Of a stretch of 64,000 nucleotides of DNA, positions 36,316-46,164 are shown piece after piece (positions within the stretch are counted from its first letter, which is position 1; every line of letters starts with the position of its first letter). This stretch comes from Burkholderia humptydooensis (lineage in GTDB: Bacteria > Pseudomonadota > Gammaproteobacteria > Burkholderiales > Burkholderiaceae): the NCBI RefSeq assembly GCF_001513745.1, contig NZ_CP013382.1:620001-684000 (forward strand), given 5' to 3'. The notes beneath the pieces are model-generated. The model was not told where the DNA came from and did no database searches. It saw nothing but the letters and a program-made list of their open reading frames with translations. A program made the position numbers and the translations under genes.

Positions 36316-37836
36316 TCACGCGATACGCTGCTTCGCACTGCGATCCAGATGCACTTCGATCGTTTGCGCGAGCGTGTCGAACGCAGGCGCGATCCGCTCG
36401 TTCGGCACGCACGCGTAGCCGAGCAGCAATCCCTCGCGCGCGGTATCCGCGTGGTTGTAGTACGTCGTGAGCGGACGCACGATCACGCCCGCGTCGAACG
36501 CGGTCTGCGTGATCGCGCGATCGTCGCAGCCGTTCGGCAATCCGAGCACGAGGTGCAGGCCCGCCTCGTCGCCCATCACCGGCAGCGCATCGTCGAAGCG
36601 CGCATGGATCGCGTCGATCAGCAACTGGCGGCGCTCGCCGTACAGCGCACGCATCCGGCGCACGTGCGACGTCAGATAGCCGTCCATGATGAATTCGGCG
36701 AGCACGGCCTGCTGCATCAACTGTCCTTCGCGATACAGCTCGGATAGCCCGGTCCTGAACGTCTCGACGAGATGTTCGGGCACGACCATGTAGCCGAGGC
36801 GCAGGCTCGGGAACAGCATCTTGCCAAGGCTGCCGACGTAGATCACGCGGCCCGCGTCGTCGAGCCCCTGCAGCGACGCGAGCGGCCGGCTGCCGTAGCG
36901 GAACTCGCTGTCGTAGTCGTCTTCGATAATCCAGCACTGATGCTGCCGCGCATACTCGAGCAGCATCCGGCGCCGCGCGAGGCTCATCACCATGCCAAGC
37001 GGATATTGATGCGACGGCGTGACGAGCGCGAGCCGCGGCGGGTGCTTCAGGTCCTGCGCGCGCGGCGCGAGCCCTTCGTGGTCGACGGGCACGGGCGCGA
37101 GCACGAGCCCCGCCGCCTGCAGCACGCTGCGCACGCCCCAGTAGCACGGCTCCTCGACCCACGCGCGATCGCCGACGTCGGCGAGCAGGCGCACCGACAG
37201 GTCGATCGATTGATGAATGCCCGTCGTGATGATGATCTGGTCGGGCGAGCATTTGACCGAGCGCGCGACGCGCAGGTAGTCGGACAGCGCGCGCCGCAGC
37301 GGCCGGTAGCCGCCGCCCGGCGCATAGGTCAGCAGTTCCGGATTCGCTTCCTTCCACAGCCGCGCCTGCAGGCGGCTCCACGTGCGCGTCGGAAACTCGG
37401 ACACGTCCGGCACGCCCGGCATGAACGCGCCCCACTGGCGGCGCGACACGCCCGCATGCCGGATCAACTGCGCGCCGCGCGTCGACAGCGCGCCGTGCGC
37501 GCGCTGCTGCACGTCGCGCGATTCGTCTGACGGATGCGCGAGCGCGCCGGCTTGCGCGCGCATCGCCGCCGCGTCGGGGCGCGTGTCGGCGACGTAGGTG
37601 CCGCTGCCCGTCGTCGTCAGCACGTAGCCTTCCGTCGTCAACTGGTCGTACACATGCAGCACGGTGTTGCGCGCGATCGCGAGATCGGTGGCGAGCGTGC
37701 GCGAGCTCGGCAGCTTCGTGCCGGGCGTGAGCTCCCCCGACAGGATCGCCTGCTGCATCAGGCGCAGCAGTTGCCGGTACATCGGCTCGGCCGAGTGCCG
37801 CTCGAGTCGCGCGGCGAGCCAGTCGGAGAGGATCAC
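36316..37836 (-). CDS. MocR/PdxR-type regulator (GntR helix-turn-helix plus aminotransferase domain)
   Basis: A 506-residue regulator: residues 15-85 form a GntR winged helix (YRQLLRLMQQAILSGELTPG, LPSSRTLATDLAIARNTV), followed by a fold-type I aminotransferase domain with the PLP Lys in VGSLGKMLFPSLRLG and LALVTPSHQYPLG. It is transcribed divergently from the ABC transporter operon, which it probably controls in response to a PLP-reactive amine. Start assignment is uncertain: GTG at 37836 or TTG at 37845, as no ATG gives the family N-terminus. Confidence 0.87.
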   Translation of the reverse strand: MILSDWLAARLERHSAEPMYRQLLRLMQQAILSGELTPGTKLPSSRTLATDLAIARNTVLHVYDQLTTEGYVLTTTGSGTYVADTRPDAAAMRAQAGALAHPSDESRDVQQRAHGALSTRGAQLIRHAGVSRRQWGAFMPGVPDVSEFPTRTWSRLQARLWKEANPELLTYAPGGGYRPLRRALSDYLRVARSVKCSPDQIIITTGIHQSIDLSVRLLADVGDRAWVEEPCYWGVRSVLQAAGLVLAPVPVDHEGLAPRAQDLKHPPRLALVTPSHQYPLGMVMSLARRRMLLEYARQHQCWIIEDDYDSEFRYGSRPLASLQGLDDAGRVIYVGSLGKMLFPSLRLGYMVVPEHLVETFRTGLSELYREGQLMQQAVLAEFIMDGYLTSHVRRMRALYGERRQLLIDAIHARFDDALPVMGDEAGLHLVLGLPNGCDDRAITQTAFDAGVIVRPLTTYYNHADTAREGLLLGYACVPNERIAPAFDTLAQTIEVHLDRSAKQRIA

Positions 37837-37848
37837 GGTATCCAAAGT

Positions 37849-37890
37849 GGTTCTACCGAAAATATTGAAATGGTTCCCTATTGTAGAACC
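37849..37890. promoter_or_regulatory. Inverted/direct repeat between the MocR gene and the ABC operon
   Basis: GGTTCTAC at 37849-37856 is inverted as GTAGAACC at 37883-37890, and a partial direct copy (GGTTCCCTA) begins at 37872. Multiple half-sites of this kind in a divergent promoter are typical of MocR-family operators. Confidence 0.6.
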
Positions 37891-37953
37891 GTGTGCACCG
37901 TATAGTGAATCGCATCTCGAAATGTCGAGCCAAGACGAAAAGGGGACGGGACC

Positions 37954-39066
37954 ATGAAGACCGATGATGTGATCGTCAGCTTTCGCGGCGTGCGCAAGAC
38001 TTACGACGGCGAAACGCTCGTCGTCAAATCGCTCGATCTGGACATCCGGCGCGGCGAATTCCTGACGCTGCTCGGGCCGTCCGGCTCGGGCAAGACCACC
38101 TGCCTGATGATGCTCGCCGGCTTCGAATTCCCGACGGGAGGCGAGATCCGCCTCGACGGCGAGCTGCTGAACAACGTGCCGCCGCACAAGCGCAACATCG
38201 GCATGGTGTTCCAGAACTACGCGCTCTTTCCTCATCTGAGCGTCGAGCAGAACGTCGACTATCCGCTGAACGTGCGGCGCCTGCCCGCCGCGGAACGCAA
38301 CGCGCGCGTCGCCGCCGCGCTGACGATGGTGCAGATGGAGCGTTTCGCGAAGCGCTATCCGGCGCAGTTGTCGGGCGGGCAGCAGCAGCGGATCGCGCTT
38401 GCGCGCGCGCTCGTGTTCGAGCCGAAGCTCGTGCTGATGGACGAGCCGCTCGGCGCACTCGACAAGCAGTTGCGCGAGCACATGCAGTACGAACTGAAGG
38501 CGCTGCACGAAAAGCTCGGCCTGACCTTCGTCTACGTGACGCACGATCAGGGCGAGGCGCTGACGATGTCCGATCGCGTCGCGGTGTTCGACAAGGGCAT
38601 CGTGCAGCAGCTCGACACCGTCGACCGGCTCTACGAATCGCCATGCAACGAGTTCGTCGCGAATTTCATCGGCGACAGCAACCGGCTGCGCGGCACCGTC
38701 GCGAGCGTGAACGGCGAGTTTTGCGAGTTCCGGCTCGACGACGGCACGCGTCTCGTCGGCCTGAATACGGGCAACGCGCAAGTGGGCGCGTCGGGCATCG
38801 CATGCATTCGTCCGGAGCGGATGAACGTCGCGCCGGGCGGCGGCCGCGCGGCGAACGGCGCGGCAGGCGGCGCGGCGAACGCGCTATTCGGCGAAGCGCG
38901 CAGCCTCATCTACTTCGGCGATCACGTCCGGATGCGCTGCGCGTTGCCGGGGCAGGACGAATGCTTCGTCAAGGTGCCGCTCGGCACCGGCGCGCTCGAT
39001 GCGTTCGCGCCCGGCGCGCCGGTCTCGCTCGAGTTCCAGCCCGAGCATCTGCGGGTCTTCGCATGA
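37954..39066 (+). CDS. ABC transporter ATP-binding protein, polyamine type (PotA-like)
   Basis: A 370-residue ATPase: Walker A GPSGSGKTT, Q-loop VFQNYALFPHL, signature LSGGQQQRIALARAL, Walker B LVLMDEPLGALD, then a C-terminal TOBE domain. It powers import of a periplasmic-protein-delivered solute. It is the first of four genes (ATPase, binding protein, two permeases). The MocR regulator lies upstream on the opposite strand. Confidence 0.93.
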   Translation: MKTDDVIVSFRGVRKTYDGETLVVKSLDLDIRRGEFLTLLGPSGSGKTTCLMMLAGFEFPTGGEIRLDGELLNNVPPHKRNIGMVFQNYALFPHLSVEQNVDYPLNVRRLPAAERNARVAAALTMVQMERFAKRYPAQLSGGQQQRIALARALVFEPKLVLMDEPLGALDKQLREHMQYELKALHEKLGLTFVYVTHDQGEALTMSDRVAVFDKGIVQQLDTVDRLYESPCNEFVANFIGDSNRLRGTVASVNGEFCEFRLDDGTRLVGLNTGNAQVGASGIACIRPERMNVAPGGGRAANGAAGGAANALFGEARSLIYFGDHVRMRCALPGQDECFVKVPLGTGALDAFAPGAPVSLEFQPEHLRVFA

Positions 39067-39140
39067 ACGCGAAGCCGCGCGTTGCGCGTCGCTCTTCGTA
39101 TAACCACCACGCTCCATCATCCGTCACGAGAGGAAACATC

Positions 39141-40187
39141 ATGCACCACACGTTCAACACGCCGCGCCGCGCGGTTGCGCTGCTGTCGCTCGCCGCGTTC
39201 TGCGCGACGGCCGGCGCGGCCGAGCTGACCGTCGTCAACTTCGGCGGCGCGAATGGCGACGCGCAGAAGGCCGCGTTCAACCAGCCGTTCGAGAAGACGA
39301 CCGGCAACAAGGTGACGGCCGTCGAATACAACGGCGAGCAGGCGAAGGTGAAGGCGATGGTCGAGGCGAAGCACGTGAACTGGGACGTCGTCGAAGTCGA
39401 GTCGGGCGACCTGAACCGCGGCTGCGACGAAGGCCTGTACGAGAAGCTCGACTGGGCGAAGATCGCGAAGAAGTCCGATCTGATTGCCGAATCGCCGCAA
39501 ACCTGCGGCGTCGGCTTCTTCGTGTGGTCGACGGCGCTCGCATACGACGCGGACAAGCTCAAGAGCGCGCCCGCCGGCTGGGCCGATTTCTGGGACGTGA
39601 AGAAATTCCCGGGCAAGCGCGGGATGCGCAAGGGCGCGCGCTACAACCTCGAGTTCGCGCTGATGGCGGACGGCGTCGCGCCGAAGGACGTCTACAAGGT
39701 GCTCGCGACGAAGGCGGGCCAGGATCGCGCGTTCAAGAAGCTCGACGAGCTGAAGCCGAACATCCAGTGGTGGGAAGCGGGCGCGCAGCCGCCGCAGTTC
39801 CTCGTCGCGGGCGACGTCGTGATGTCGACCGCTTACAACGGCCGCATCAGCGCCGCGCAGAAGGAAGGCAAGAACCTGAAGGTGGTGTGGAACGGCAGCA
39901 TTTACGATCTGGACTACTGGGCGATTCCGAAGGGCACGCCGAACAAGGCGCTCGCCGAGAAGTACATCGCGTACACGCTGTCGTCGAAGCCGCAGCAGGA
40001 CTACGCGCAGCACATCGCGTACGGCCCCGCGAACGTCGCCGCGATCAAGGCGCTCGACGCGAAGACGCTCGCGAACCTGCCGAACTCGCCGGCGAACGGC
40101 AAGAACGCGGTGCTGCAGAACATCACGTTCTGGACCGATCACGGCGACGAACTCGAGCAGCGCTTTGCCGCTTGGGCGTCGAAGTGA
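39141..40187 (+). CDS. ABC transporter periplasmic binding protein (PotD/PotF-like)
   Basis: A 348-residue solute-binding protein with a Sec signal cleaved after AGAA. It shows the pattern of the spermidine/putrescine group: ELTVVNFGGANGDAQ, VVEVESGDLNRGC, STALAYDADKL, GWADFWDVKKFPGKRGMR. The ligand is probably a polyamine or related amine, not proven. GAGAGGAAAC precedes the ATG at 41-base distance from the aptly spaced transporter cluster's ATPase end. Confidence 0.9.
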   Translation: MHHTFNTPRRAVALLSLAAFCATAGAAELTVVNFGGANGDAQKAAFNQPFEKTTGNKVTAVEYNGEQAKVKAMVEAKHVNWDVVEVESGDLNRGCDEGLYEKLDWAKIAKKSDLIAESPQTCGVGFFVWSTALAYDADKLKSAPAGWADFWDVKKFPGKRGMRKGARYNLEFALMADGVAPKDVYKVLATKAGQDRAFKKLDELKPNIQWWEAGAQPPQFLVAGDVVMSTAYNGRISAAQKEGKNLKVVWNGSIYDLDYWAIPKGTPNKALAEKYIAYTLSSKPQQDYAQHIAYGPANVAAIKALDAKTLANLPNSPANGKNAVLQNITFWTDHGDELEQRFAAWASK

Positions 40188-40278
40188 CGGCCGCATGAGC
40201 CGATGAAGCAAACGGCCCCGCGCGTCATGACGGCGCGCGCGGCGTTCCTCCGAACGGCGTTTCGGCTGGAGACAACCG

Positions 40279-41547
40279 TTGAATACGATGACGATCGCTA
40301 CGCAGTCGGCGCCGCCGACTCCATCGCTCAAGCGTGAACTGAAGGCGGCCGAGGCCAGGAAGCGTGCGATGGCGCTGCTGCTCGTCGCGCCGCTCGCGAT
40401 ATTCCTGCTGCTCGTGTTCGTGGTGCCGATCGGCGCGCTGCTCACGCGCGCCGTGCAGAATCCCGAGATCGCGGCTGCGCTGCCGCGCACCGTCGCCGCG
40501 CTGTCGAACTGGGACCGCAAGGCGCCGCCCGCCGATGCCGCTTACGCGGCGCTCGCCGCCGACCTCACGCAGGTCGCCGACGGCGAGGCGATGGGCGCGC
40601 TCGCACGGCGCCTGAACACCGAGATTCCCGGCTATCGGTCGCTCGTCGCGAAGACCGCGCGCGCGATGCCGCTGACGGGCGACGCGAACGCGCCGCTCGC
40701 GCCCGCGCAGACGCGCGCGAAGCTGCTCGAGCTCGATGCGCGCTGGGGCGACCCCGCGTACTGGCAGGCGATCGCGAAGAACAGCGGCCGCTATTCGCCG
40801 TTCTATCTGCTCGCGGCGCTCGATCACAAGCAGGACGGTTTCGGCAGCATCGTGCCCGCCGATCCCGATCAATCGATCTATCTCGCGGTGTTCGGCCGCA
40901 CGCTGCTGATCGGCTTCGCGGTCACGCTGTTCGCGCTCGCGCTCGGCTACCCGCTCGCGTACTGGATCTCGACGCTGCCCGAGCGCCGCGCGAATCTCGC
41001 GATGATCCTCGTGCTGATTCCGTTCTGGACGTCGGTGCTCGTGCGCGTCGCCGCGTGGATCGTGCTGCTGCAAAGCGAAGGGCTCGTCAATCGCGCGCTG
41101 ATCGACGTCGGCCTGATTTCGCAGCCGCTCGCGCTGCTGTTCAATCGCGTCGGCGTGTACATCTCGATGACGCACATCCTGCTGCCGTTCATGATCCTGC
41201 CGCTCTACAGCGTGATGAAGTCGATTCCGCCGAGCTATCAGCGCGCGGCGGTGTCGCTCGGCAGCCATCCGTTCGCGGCGTTCTGGCGCGTGTACGTGCC
41301 GCAGACCTATCCGGGCGTCGGCGCGGGCGCGCTGCTCGTGTTCATCCTCGCGATCGGCTACTACATCACGCCCGCATTGCTCGGCGGTCCGAACGATCAG
41401 ATGGTCAGCTACTACGTCGCGTACTTCACGAACGTGACGATCAACTGGGGAATGGCGTGCGCGCTCGGCGGCCTGCTGCTCGCCGCGACGCTCGTGCTGT
41501 ACGCGATCTACGGACGCTTCACGCGCTCGCAGCCGAGCCTCGGCTGA
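40279..41547 (+). CDS. ABC transporter permease 1 (PotB-like)
   Basis: A 422-residue permease, longer than E. coli PotB because a roughly 120-residue periplasmic insert follows the first membrane helix (about 60-200). The later part has five helices and the EAA-type coupling loop SLGSHPFAAFWRVYVPQTYPG. TTG at 40279 is taken as the start since GGAG at 40268-40271 is seven bases upstream; the ATG at 40288 is 16 bases away. Confidence 0.88.
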   Translation: MNTMTIATQSAPPTPSLKRELKAAEARKRAMALLLVAPLAIFLLLVFVVPIGALLTRAVQNPEIAAALPRTVAALSNWDRKAPPADAAYAALAADLTQVADGEAMGALARRLNTEIPGYRSLVAKTARAMPLTGDANAPLAPAQTRAKLLELDARWGDPAYWQAIAKNSGRYSPFYLLAALDHKQDGFGSIVPADPDQSIYLAVFGRTLLIGFAVTLFALALGYPLAYWISTLPERRANLAMILVLIPFWTSVLVRVAAWIVLLQSEGLVNRALIDVGLISQPLALLFNRVGVYISMTHILLPFMILPLYSVMKSIPPSYQRAAVSLGSHPFAAFWRVYVPQTYPGVGAGALLVFILAIGYYITPALLGGPNDQMVSYYVAYFTNVTINWGMACALGGLLLAATLVLYAIYGRFTRSQPSLG

Positions 41548-41578
41548 GCAAAGACGGGACCAACAGGGGGAAACGAAC

Positions 41579-42418
41579 ATGAAACTGCTGGCGAAGCCGC
41601 TTTTCGCGCCGCACATGTCGGGGATCGAGCGCGCATGGTATTTCGCGCTGCGCGGCCTCGTCGCGCTGACGCTGCTGTACCTGATCCTGCCCGTGCTCGC
41701 GATCGTGCCGCTGTCGTTCTCGTCGAGCACGTTCCTCGTCTATCCGATTCCGGGCTTTTCGATGCGCTGGTACGAGAACCTGCTCGCGTCCGACGAGTGG
41801 CGGATGGCCGCGAAGAACAGCTTCATCGTCGCGCCGGCCGCGACGCTCGTCGCGACCGTGCTCGGCACGCTCGCCGCGATCGGCCTCACGAAGACCGATT
41901 TTCGCGGCAAGGGGCTGCTGATGGCGGTGCTGCTGTCGCCGATGATCGTGCCCGTCGTGGTGGTGGGCGTCGGCATGTATCTGTTCTTCGCGCCGCTAGG
42001 CCTCGCGAACACGTACGCGGGGCTCATCTGCGCGCACGCGGCGCTCGGCGTGCCGTTCGTCGTGACGACGGTCGCCGCGACGCTGCAGGGCTTCAACCAG
42101 AATCTCGTGCGCGCGAGCCTGTCGCTCGGCGCGAATCCGGTGACCACGTTCTTTCGCGTGACGCTGCCCGTGATCGCGCCGGGCGTGATGTCGGGCGCGC
42201 TGTTCGCGTTCGCGACGTCGTTCGACGAAGTGGTCGTCACGCTGTTCCTCGCGGGCGCCGATCAGACGACGCTGCCGCGCCAGATGTTCACCGGCATTCG
42301 CGAGAACATCAGCCCGACGATCGCCGCGCTCGCGACGATCCTCATCGTGTTCTCGACGTGTCTGCTGCTCGCGCTCGAATGGCTGCGCGGACGCAACGCG
42401 AAGCGCGCGGTGAGCTGA
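41579..42418 (+). CDS. ABC transporter permease 2 (PotC-like)
   Basis: A 279-residue permease with six hydrophobic segments and the EAA loop SLSLGANPVTTFFRVTLPVIAPG. It pairs with the preceding permease. A strong GGGGGAAACGAAC leader precedes the ATG. Last gene of the operon. Confidence 0.9.
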   Translation: MKLLAKPLFAPHMSGIERAWYFALRGLVALTLLYLILPVLAIVPLSFSSSTFLVYPIPGFSMRWYENLLASDEWRMAAKNSFIVAPAATLVATVLGTLAAIGLTKTDFRGKGLLMAVLLSPMIVPVVVVGVGMYLFFAPLGLANTYAGLICAHAALGVPFVVTTVAATLQGFNQNLVRASLSLGANPVTTFFRVTLPVIAPGVMSGALFAFATSFDEVVVTLFLAGADQTTLPRQMFTGIRENISPTIAALATILIVFSTCLLLALEWLRGRNAKRAVS

Positions 42419-42489
42419 CGCATTGGCGGCGCGCGGCGCGTCCTCCTGCCGCGCCGGCCGCTTGCCGCTATCGCGCTACGAGCGCCCGC

Positions 42490-44238
42490 TCAATTGAAGC
42501 CGCCCGACTGGATCAGTTGATTCAGGTTCGAGATGTTGATGCTGCCCCAGCCGGTCGGGTAGTCCCAGCCGGTCGACGCCTTGTAGCCGTATCCCGAATA
42601 ACCGTTGTTGCCGGACGTGACGTCGTAGCGCACGAGCGACGCATGCGTCGGAATCGAATGGTAGAAGCGCGCGGCCGGGAAGCCGAGGCCGGTGCCGTTC
42701 GCCGACAGGATCCGTGCCCAGAAACCGGTGAAGATCGGCGCGGACAGGCTCGTGCCGCCGATCTGCTGCAACTGGCCGTAGTTGTAGATATACGCGCCCG
42801 TGCTCTGCGCGGCGTCGAACGACACGTCGGGCAGCTTGCGGTTGCTGCCCGACTGCCACGACGGATTCGGCAGGATCGTGCTGACGCCGCCGCCCGTCGC
42901 CCACAGCTTGCCGTTGCCGTCGAGCCCTTCGTTCCACACGGTTTCGTTCGAGAATGCGCCCGACGATGACGTGTAGAGCGTCGTGCCGCCGATCGCGAGC
43001 ACGTGCGGCGAAGACGCGGGCCACGATACCGAGTAGTTCGAACCATCGGGATAGCCGCGGTTGTTGCACTCGTAGACGCCTTCGTCGCCCGACGACACCG
43101 CGAACGTCTGGCCTTGCGCGACCGCCTGCGTGAAGATCTGCTCTTCGGCGGAAAGCGTGCCGTCCGCGTTCGCGTCGGTTTCGCACCAGCCGAGCGATAC
43201 GTTGATCACTTTCGCCGTGTTGTCCGACACGGCCTGGTTGAACGCCTGCGTGAGGCCGGTGTTGCCCGACGCGTTGAGGTCGGCCATGTAGAAGATCAGT
43301 TGTCCGACCTGACCGCCCGCGGCGCCGACGATCGACTGGCTGTCGAGATCCCATTCGCCCTGGCCTTCCTGATCGTCGCTGTAGTTGCCGCCGGAACCGT
43401 TGGTCTGCACGGTCTGCGTCGACACGTCCGGATAGCTGTTCGCGCTCGTGAACTGCTGCAGATCCGACAACGCTTGCGACACGCCGCCGATCGTCATGAT
43501 GCCGACCGTCGCGTTCGCCGCGTTCGGCACGCCGGTCGCGTTGTAGAGCGCCGGGAATTCGGACGGATAGTGGCCCGTCGCCGTGCCGGATGCGAGCGCC
43601 TGCGGCTTCGCGATCGCGCCGATCTTCGACAGCGGCCGCGCGCGCGCGACGTTCTGCAAACCGAGCACGGAGCCGACGATGTCGCCGAGCGCGCGCGGCA
43701 CTTGCGCCGTCGAAGCGTTCGCGAAGCCCGAGCGGCCCGCGTACTCGAAGTGGACGAGCGGCGTGTTGAACGCCTGCTTGACCGTGCCTGCGGTGCCGCG
43801 CGCGGAGACGAGCATGCGGTTCGGCGCGACGCGGACGTCGACGAAGCCGTTCTTGCGCAGATAGTCGACGACCTGCTTCACCTGCGCGTTGGTCGGCGCG
43901 TAGTTCGACAGGAACTGCGCGCTCGTGATGTACTGCCGGTACTGCGAGCTATGCGGATCGTTGACGTTGCGCGCGACGGCTTTCAACTGCTCGGCGTTGC
44001 GCAGCTTCAGGCTGATCACGACGTGCGCGGCTTCGCCGGAGGCGAGCTCGAGCGACGGGGTGTTCGCGCTGCGGGCGAGCGTGTCGAGTTGCGCGTGATT
44101 CAGGAAAGCTTGGGTATGCGTATCGACCCAGTCCGTCGCGCCGTGCGCGACGCCGGCGGCGAGCGCGAGCGGCCACACGCAGGCAAGTCGCCTGCACAGC
44201 GGGGAGAGGGAGAGTGCAAAATCGGCGGTCCTGTTCAT
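42490..44238 (-). CDS. Secreted sedolisin-family serine-carboxyl peptidase (S53)
   Basis: A 582-residue secreted acid peptidase with signal peptide, a large pro-domain (about 45-225, with the S53 activation pattern SQYRQYITSAQF) and a catalytic domain. The Glu/Asp pair is in GQGEWDLDSQSI, the oxyanion Asp in VSSGDEGVYEC, the nucleophile in IGGTSLSAPIFTG, and a calcium site near the C-terminus. It is xanthomonalisin/kumamolisin-like. The ATG at 44238 has AGGA eight bases upstream. It converges with the ABC operon. Confidence 0.93.
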   Translation of the reverse strand: MNRTADFALSLSPLCRRLACVWPLALAAGVAHGATDWVDTHTQAFLNHAQLDTLARSANTPSLELASGEAAHVVISLKLRNAEQLKAVARNVNDPHSSQYRQYITSAQFLSNYAPTNAQVKQVVDYLRKNGFVDVRVAPNRMLVSARGTAGTVKQAFNTPLVHFEYAGRSGFANASTAQVPRALGDIVGSVLGLQNVARARPLSKIGAIAKPQALASGTATGHYPSEFPALYNATGVPNAANATVGIMTIGGVSQALSDLQQFTSANSYPDVSTQTVQTNGSGGNYSDDQEGQGEWDLDSQSIVGAAGGQVGQLIFYMADLNASGNTGLTQAFNQAVSDNTAKVINVSLGWCETDANADGTLSAEEQIFTQAVAQGQTFAVSSGDEGVYECNNRGYPDGSNYSVSWPASSPHVLAIGGTTLYTSSSGAFSNETVWNEGLDGNGKLWATGGGVSTILPNPSWQSGSNRKLPDVSFDAAQSTGAYIYNYGQLQQIGGTSLSAPIFTGFWARILSANGTGLGFPAARFYHSIPTHASLVRYDVTSGNNGYSGYGYKASTGWDYPTGWGSINISNLNQLIQSGGFN

Positions 44239-44584
44239 CGAGTGTGTCCTTTTGAGAGAGTGCGACGTTGTCAAGCTCTGACCCTTGTGGGGACGAGAGC
44301 GCGCTAAGCGTATGCGAGCACCGTTCTCTCGGGTAACTGCCAGTTTCGTTAGCTGTCACTGTTGACAGAGAAAAAGTGACACACCCGTTCACTATTTGAG
44401 TGGCGAACGAAAAATGAAAGTAAAAAGGCGGGCCGATGAAATGATTTGGGATGCTGAATGAAAGGGTGTGACGCGCACGTGCGACATTCGCCGTTTTTGA
44501 CGGGTTCTTCTAGAGTTCGCGTCGCGGCGGCGAACCGGCGCCGCCGAGATGTCGAGATGTCGCCCGCGGCGTGCCGTGGCCGTT
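44239..44584. other. Upstream region of the sedolisin gene
   Basis: Comparatively AT-rich, with the sequence 'gtttcgttagctgtcactg' near 44343 and likely the sedolisin promoter. No gene seen. Confidence 0.4.
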
Positions 44585-44719
44585 TTACGGACGAAGCAGA
44601 TCGAAGCTGGCGAGCGCGACGACGCCGCTCATCGCCATCATCGGCACCGAATGCCGCCCCAGGTAGAGCATTGCGGCGGCCGCCCAGGTTGCGATGAAAA
44701 ACGCGCCGATTCGCTTCAT
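44585..44719 (-). CDS. Possible 44-residue small membrane protein
   Basis: A short frame encodes MKRIGAFFIATWAAAAMLYL, then GRHSVPMMAMSGVVALASF and DLLRP, giving two short hydrophobic segments joined by a basic turn. No clear Shine-Dalgarno precedes it and no family is recognised, so it may be fortuitous. Confidence 0.35.
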   Translation of the reverse strand: MKRIGAFFIATWAAAAMLYLGRHSVPMMAMSGVVALASFDLLRP

Positions 44720-44862
44720 GATGGATTCGCGGCAACGGCCGCGCAAAATGTGACGCGGATCGGGCCTCCGCGCGTGGCTTGTCGGTCGGGCGGGGATGAA
44801 CGAATAGAACCCGCGCCGACGCCGATATTATAGGGTTTTCCCTTGGGCCGACGCATGACGCG

Positions 44863-45279
44863 ATGACGCAGCCGAAGAGCCGCGTCGCGCGTGATCGGGC
44901 GGCGCGGACGGTGCGAATGCGCGTGCGAGAAGCGACACGCGACGATATCGACGAGCTCGGCCATCCGATCGCGGCGCCAATGGGCGTCTTCAAGGGACGT
45001 ATTTACGGCGATGGCTGGGAACTGACGCTGAGCGGCTACATCGACTACGGCTCGCCCAATGCGGTGAGGTTCCAGGGCCGCGGCAAGGTGGGCGGCGAGG
45101 AGTGGATCTACGATTGCGTCGGCTACCTGAGTCCGGCCTGGCCGAACGGCACCAAGCAGCGGCCCGCGCTCGCCGGATCGATCGTGCGCACCGCGCCGCA
45201 TTCGAACGGAGCGGGCGGCGTCGCGCCGGCGGGCGTGGTCTGCTCGTGGTATGCGGTGCTCGACAAGCCGGCGCACTGA
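44863..45279 (+). CDS. Hypothetical protein
   Basis: A 138-residue protein with no family I recognise. It has an Arg-rich N-terminus, then a soluble, beta-rich-looking domain with GDGWELTLSGYIDYGSPNAV, EEWIYDCVGYL and CSWYAVL. No signal peptide. An internal ATG at 44914 could be the real start. Isolated on the plus strand. Confidence 0.6.
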   Translation: MTQPKSRVARDRAARTVRMRVREATRDDIDELGHPIAAPMGVFKGRIYGDGWELTLSGYIDYGSPNAVRFQGRGKVGGEEWIYDCVGYLSPAWPNGTKQRPALAGSIVRTAPHSNGAGGVAPAGVVCSWYAVLDKPAH

Positions 45280-45505
45280 GGGCCGGTACAGGACCGATAC
45301 GACCAACTAATCGCAACCAATACGACCGAGTCCCGGTGCTCCGGACGAAGCGCCCGGGCCGGCCGGGCCGCTAGCTGCCGCCACGATGCAGCCGCGGCGG
45401 CGCGCGTTCCGCACGCGTCGACATCGATACAATGATCCCGGCGGGCAGCGTGCCGACATGCGCATGCCGCCCGCGCGGCATGCCGCCGCTCGCGCATGGG
45501 ACCTC

Positions 45506-45880
45506 ATGACCTGGCTCGCCGATATCGTACTCGTCGTGCACGCGCTGATCGTGCTGTTCATCGTCGGCGGGCTCGCCGCGATCTGGACGGGCGCGGCGCT
45601 CGGATGGCGCTGGGTGCGCGACCGGACGTTCCGGCTCGCGCATTTGCTCGCGATCGGCGTCGTCGCCGCGTTGGCGGTGCTCGGCATCGATTGCCCGCTG
45701 ACGGTGCTCGAAGACCGGCTGCGCACCGGCGCACCGGGTGCGCAGGGCTTCGTGCAGCGCTGGGTCGGCCGGCTGCTGTACTACGACTTGCCTGCGTGGG
45801 CGTTCACCGTCGCGTACGTGCTGTTCGCGCTGATCGTGTGGCTGACGTGGAGGCGGATTCCCGCTCGCGGGAACCGATAG
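45506..45880 (+). CDS. DUF2784 family membrane protein
   Basis: A 124-residue protein with three to four membrane helices and the DUF2784 opening WLADIVLVVHALIVLFIVGG, later LGIDCPLTVLEDRLR. Function unknown. The ATG at 45506 starts directly at the family pattern; longer in-frame starts add a basic leader. Confidence 0.8.
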   Translation: MTWLADIVLVVHALIVLFIVGGLAAIWTGAALGWRWVRDRTFRLAHLLAIGVVAALAVLGIDCPLTVLEDRLRTGAPGAQGFVQRWVGRLLYYDLPAWAFTVAYVLFALIVWLTWRRIPARGNR

Positions 45881-46164
45881 CTCGCCCGACGGCTAAGCCG
45901 AATCGAATCGTCGCATGCGGTGTCCATCGATGATCGCGGGCCATGCCGGCCGGCATGCCGCCGCGGCTGATCCTGCTTGACGGGAATCAAGCGCACAGCG
46001 CAAAGATGACCTCATACTGACCCCGTACTGACGACCCACAAAGGCATCGCGATGCGCCGGGCTCGCTGCGAAGCGCGCGTCGGCGCCGACGCGCGCGGCA
46101 CGCGCGCCGCGTCCTTCCCACGCATGCCGCCGATCAAAATAAAGCACGCCTTCCGGGGACCACT

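Noticed and set aside
36227..37435. Second minus-strand frame within the MocR gene
   Set aside because: It is out of frame with the PLP-domain protein and Arg/Ala-rich without motifs.
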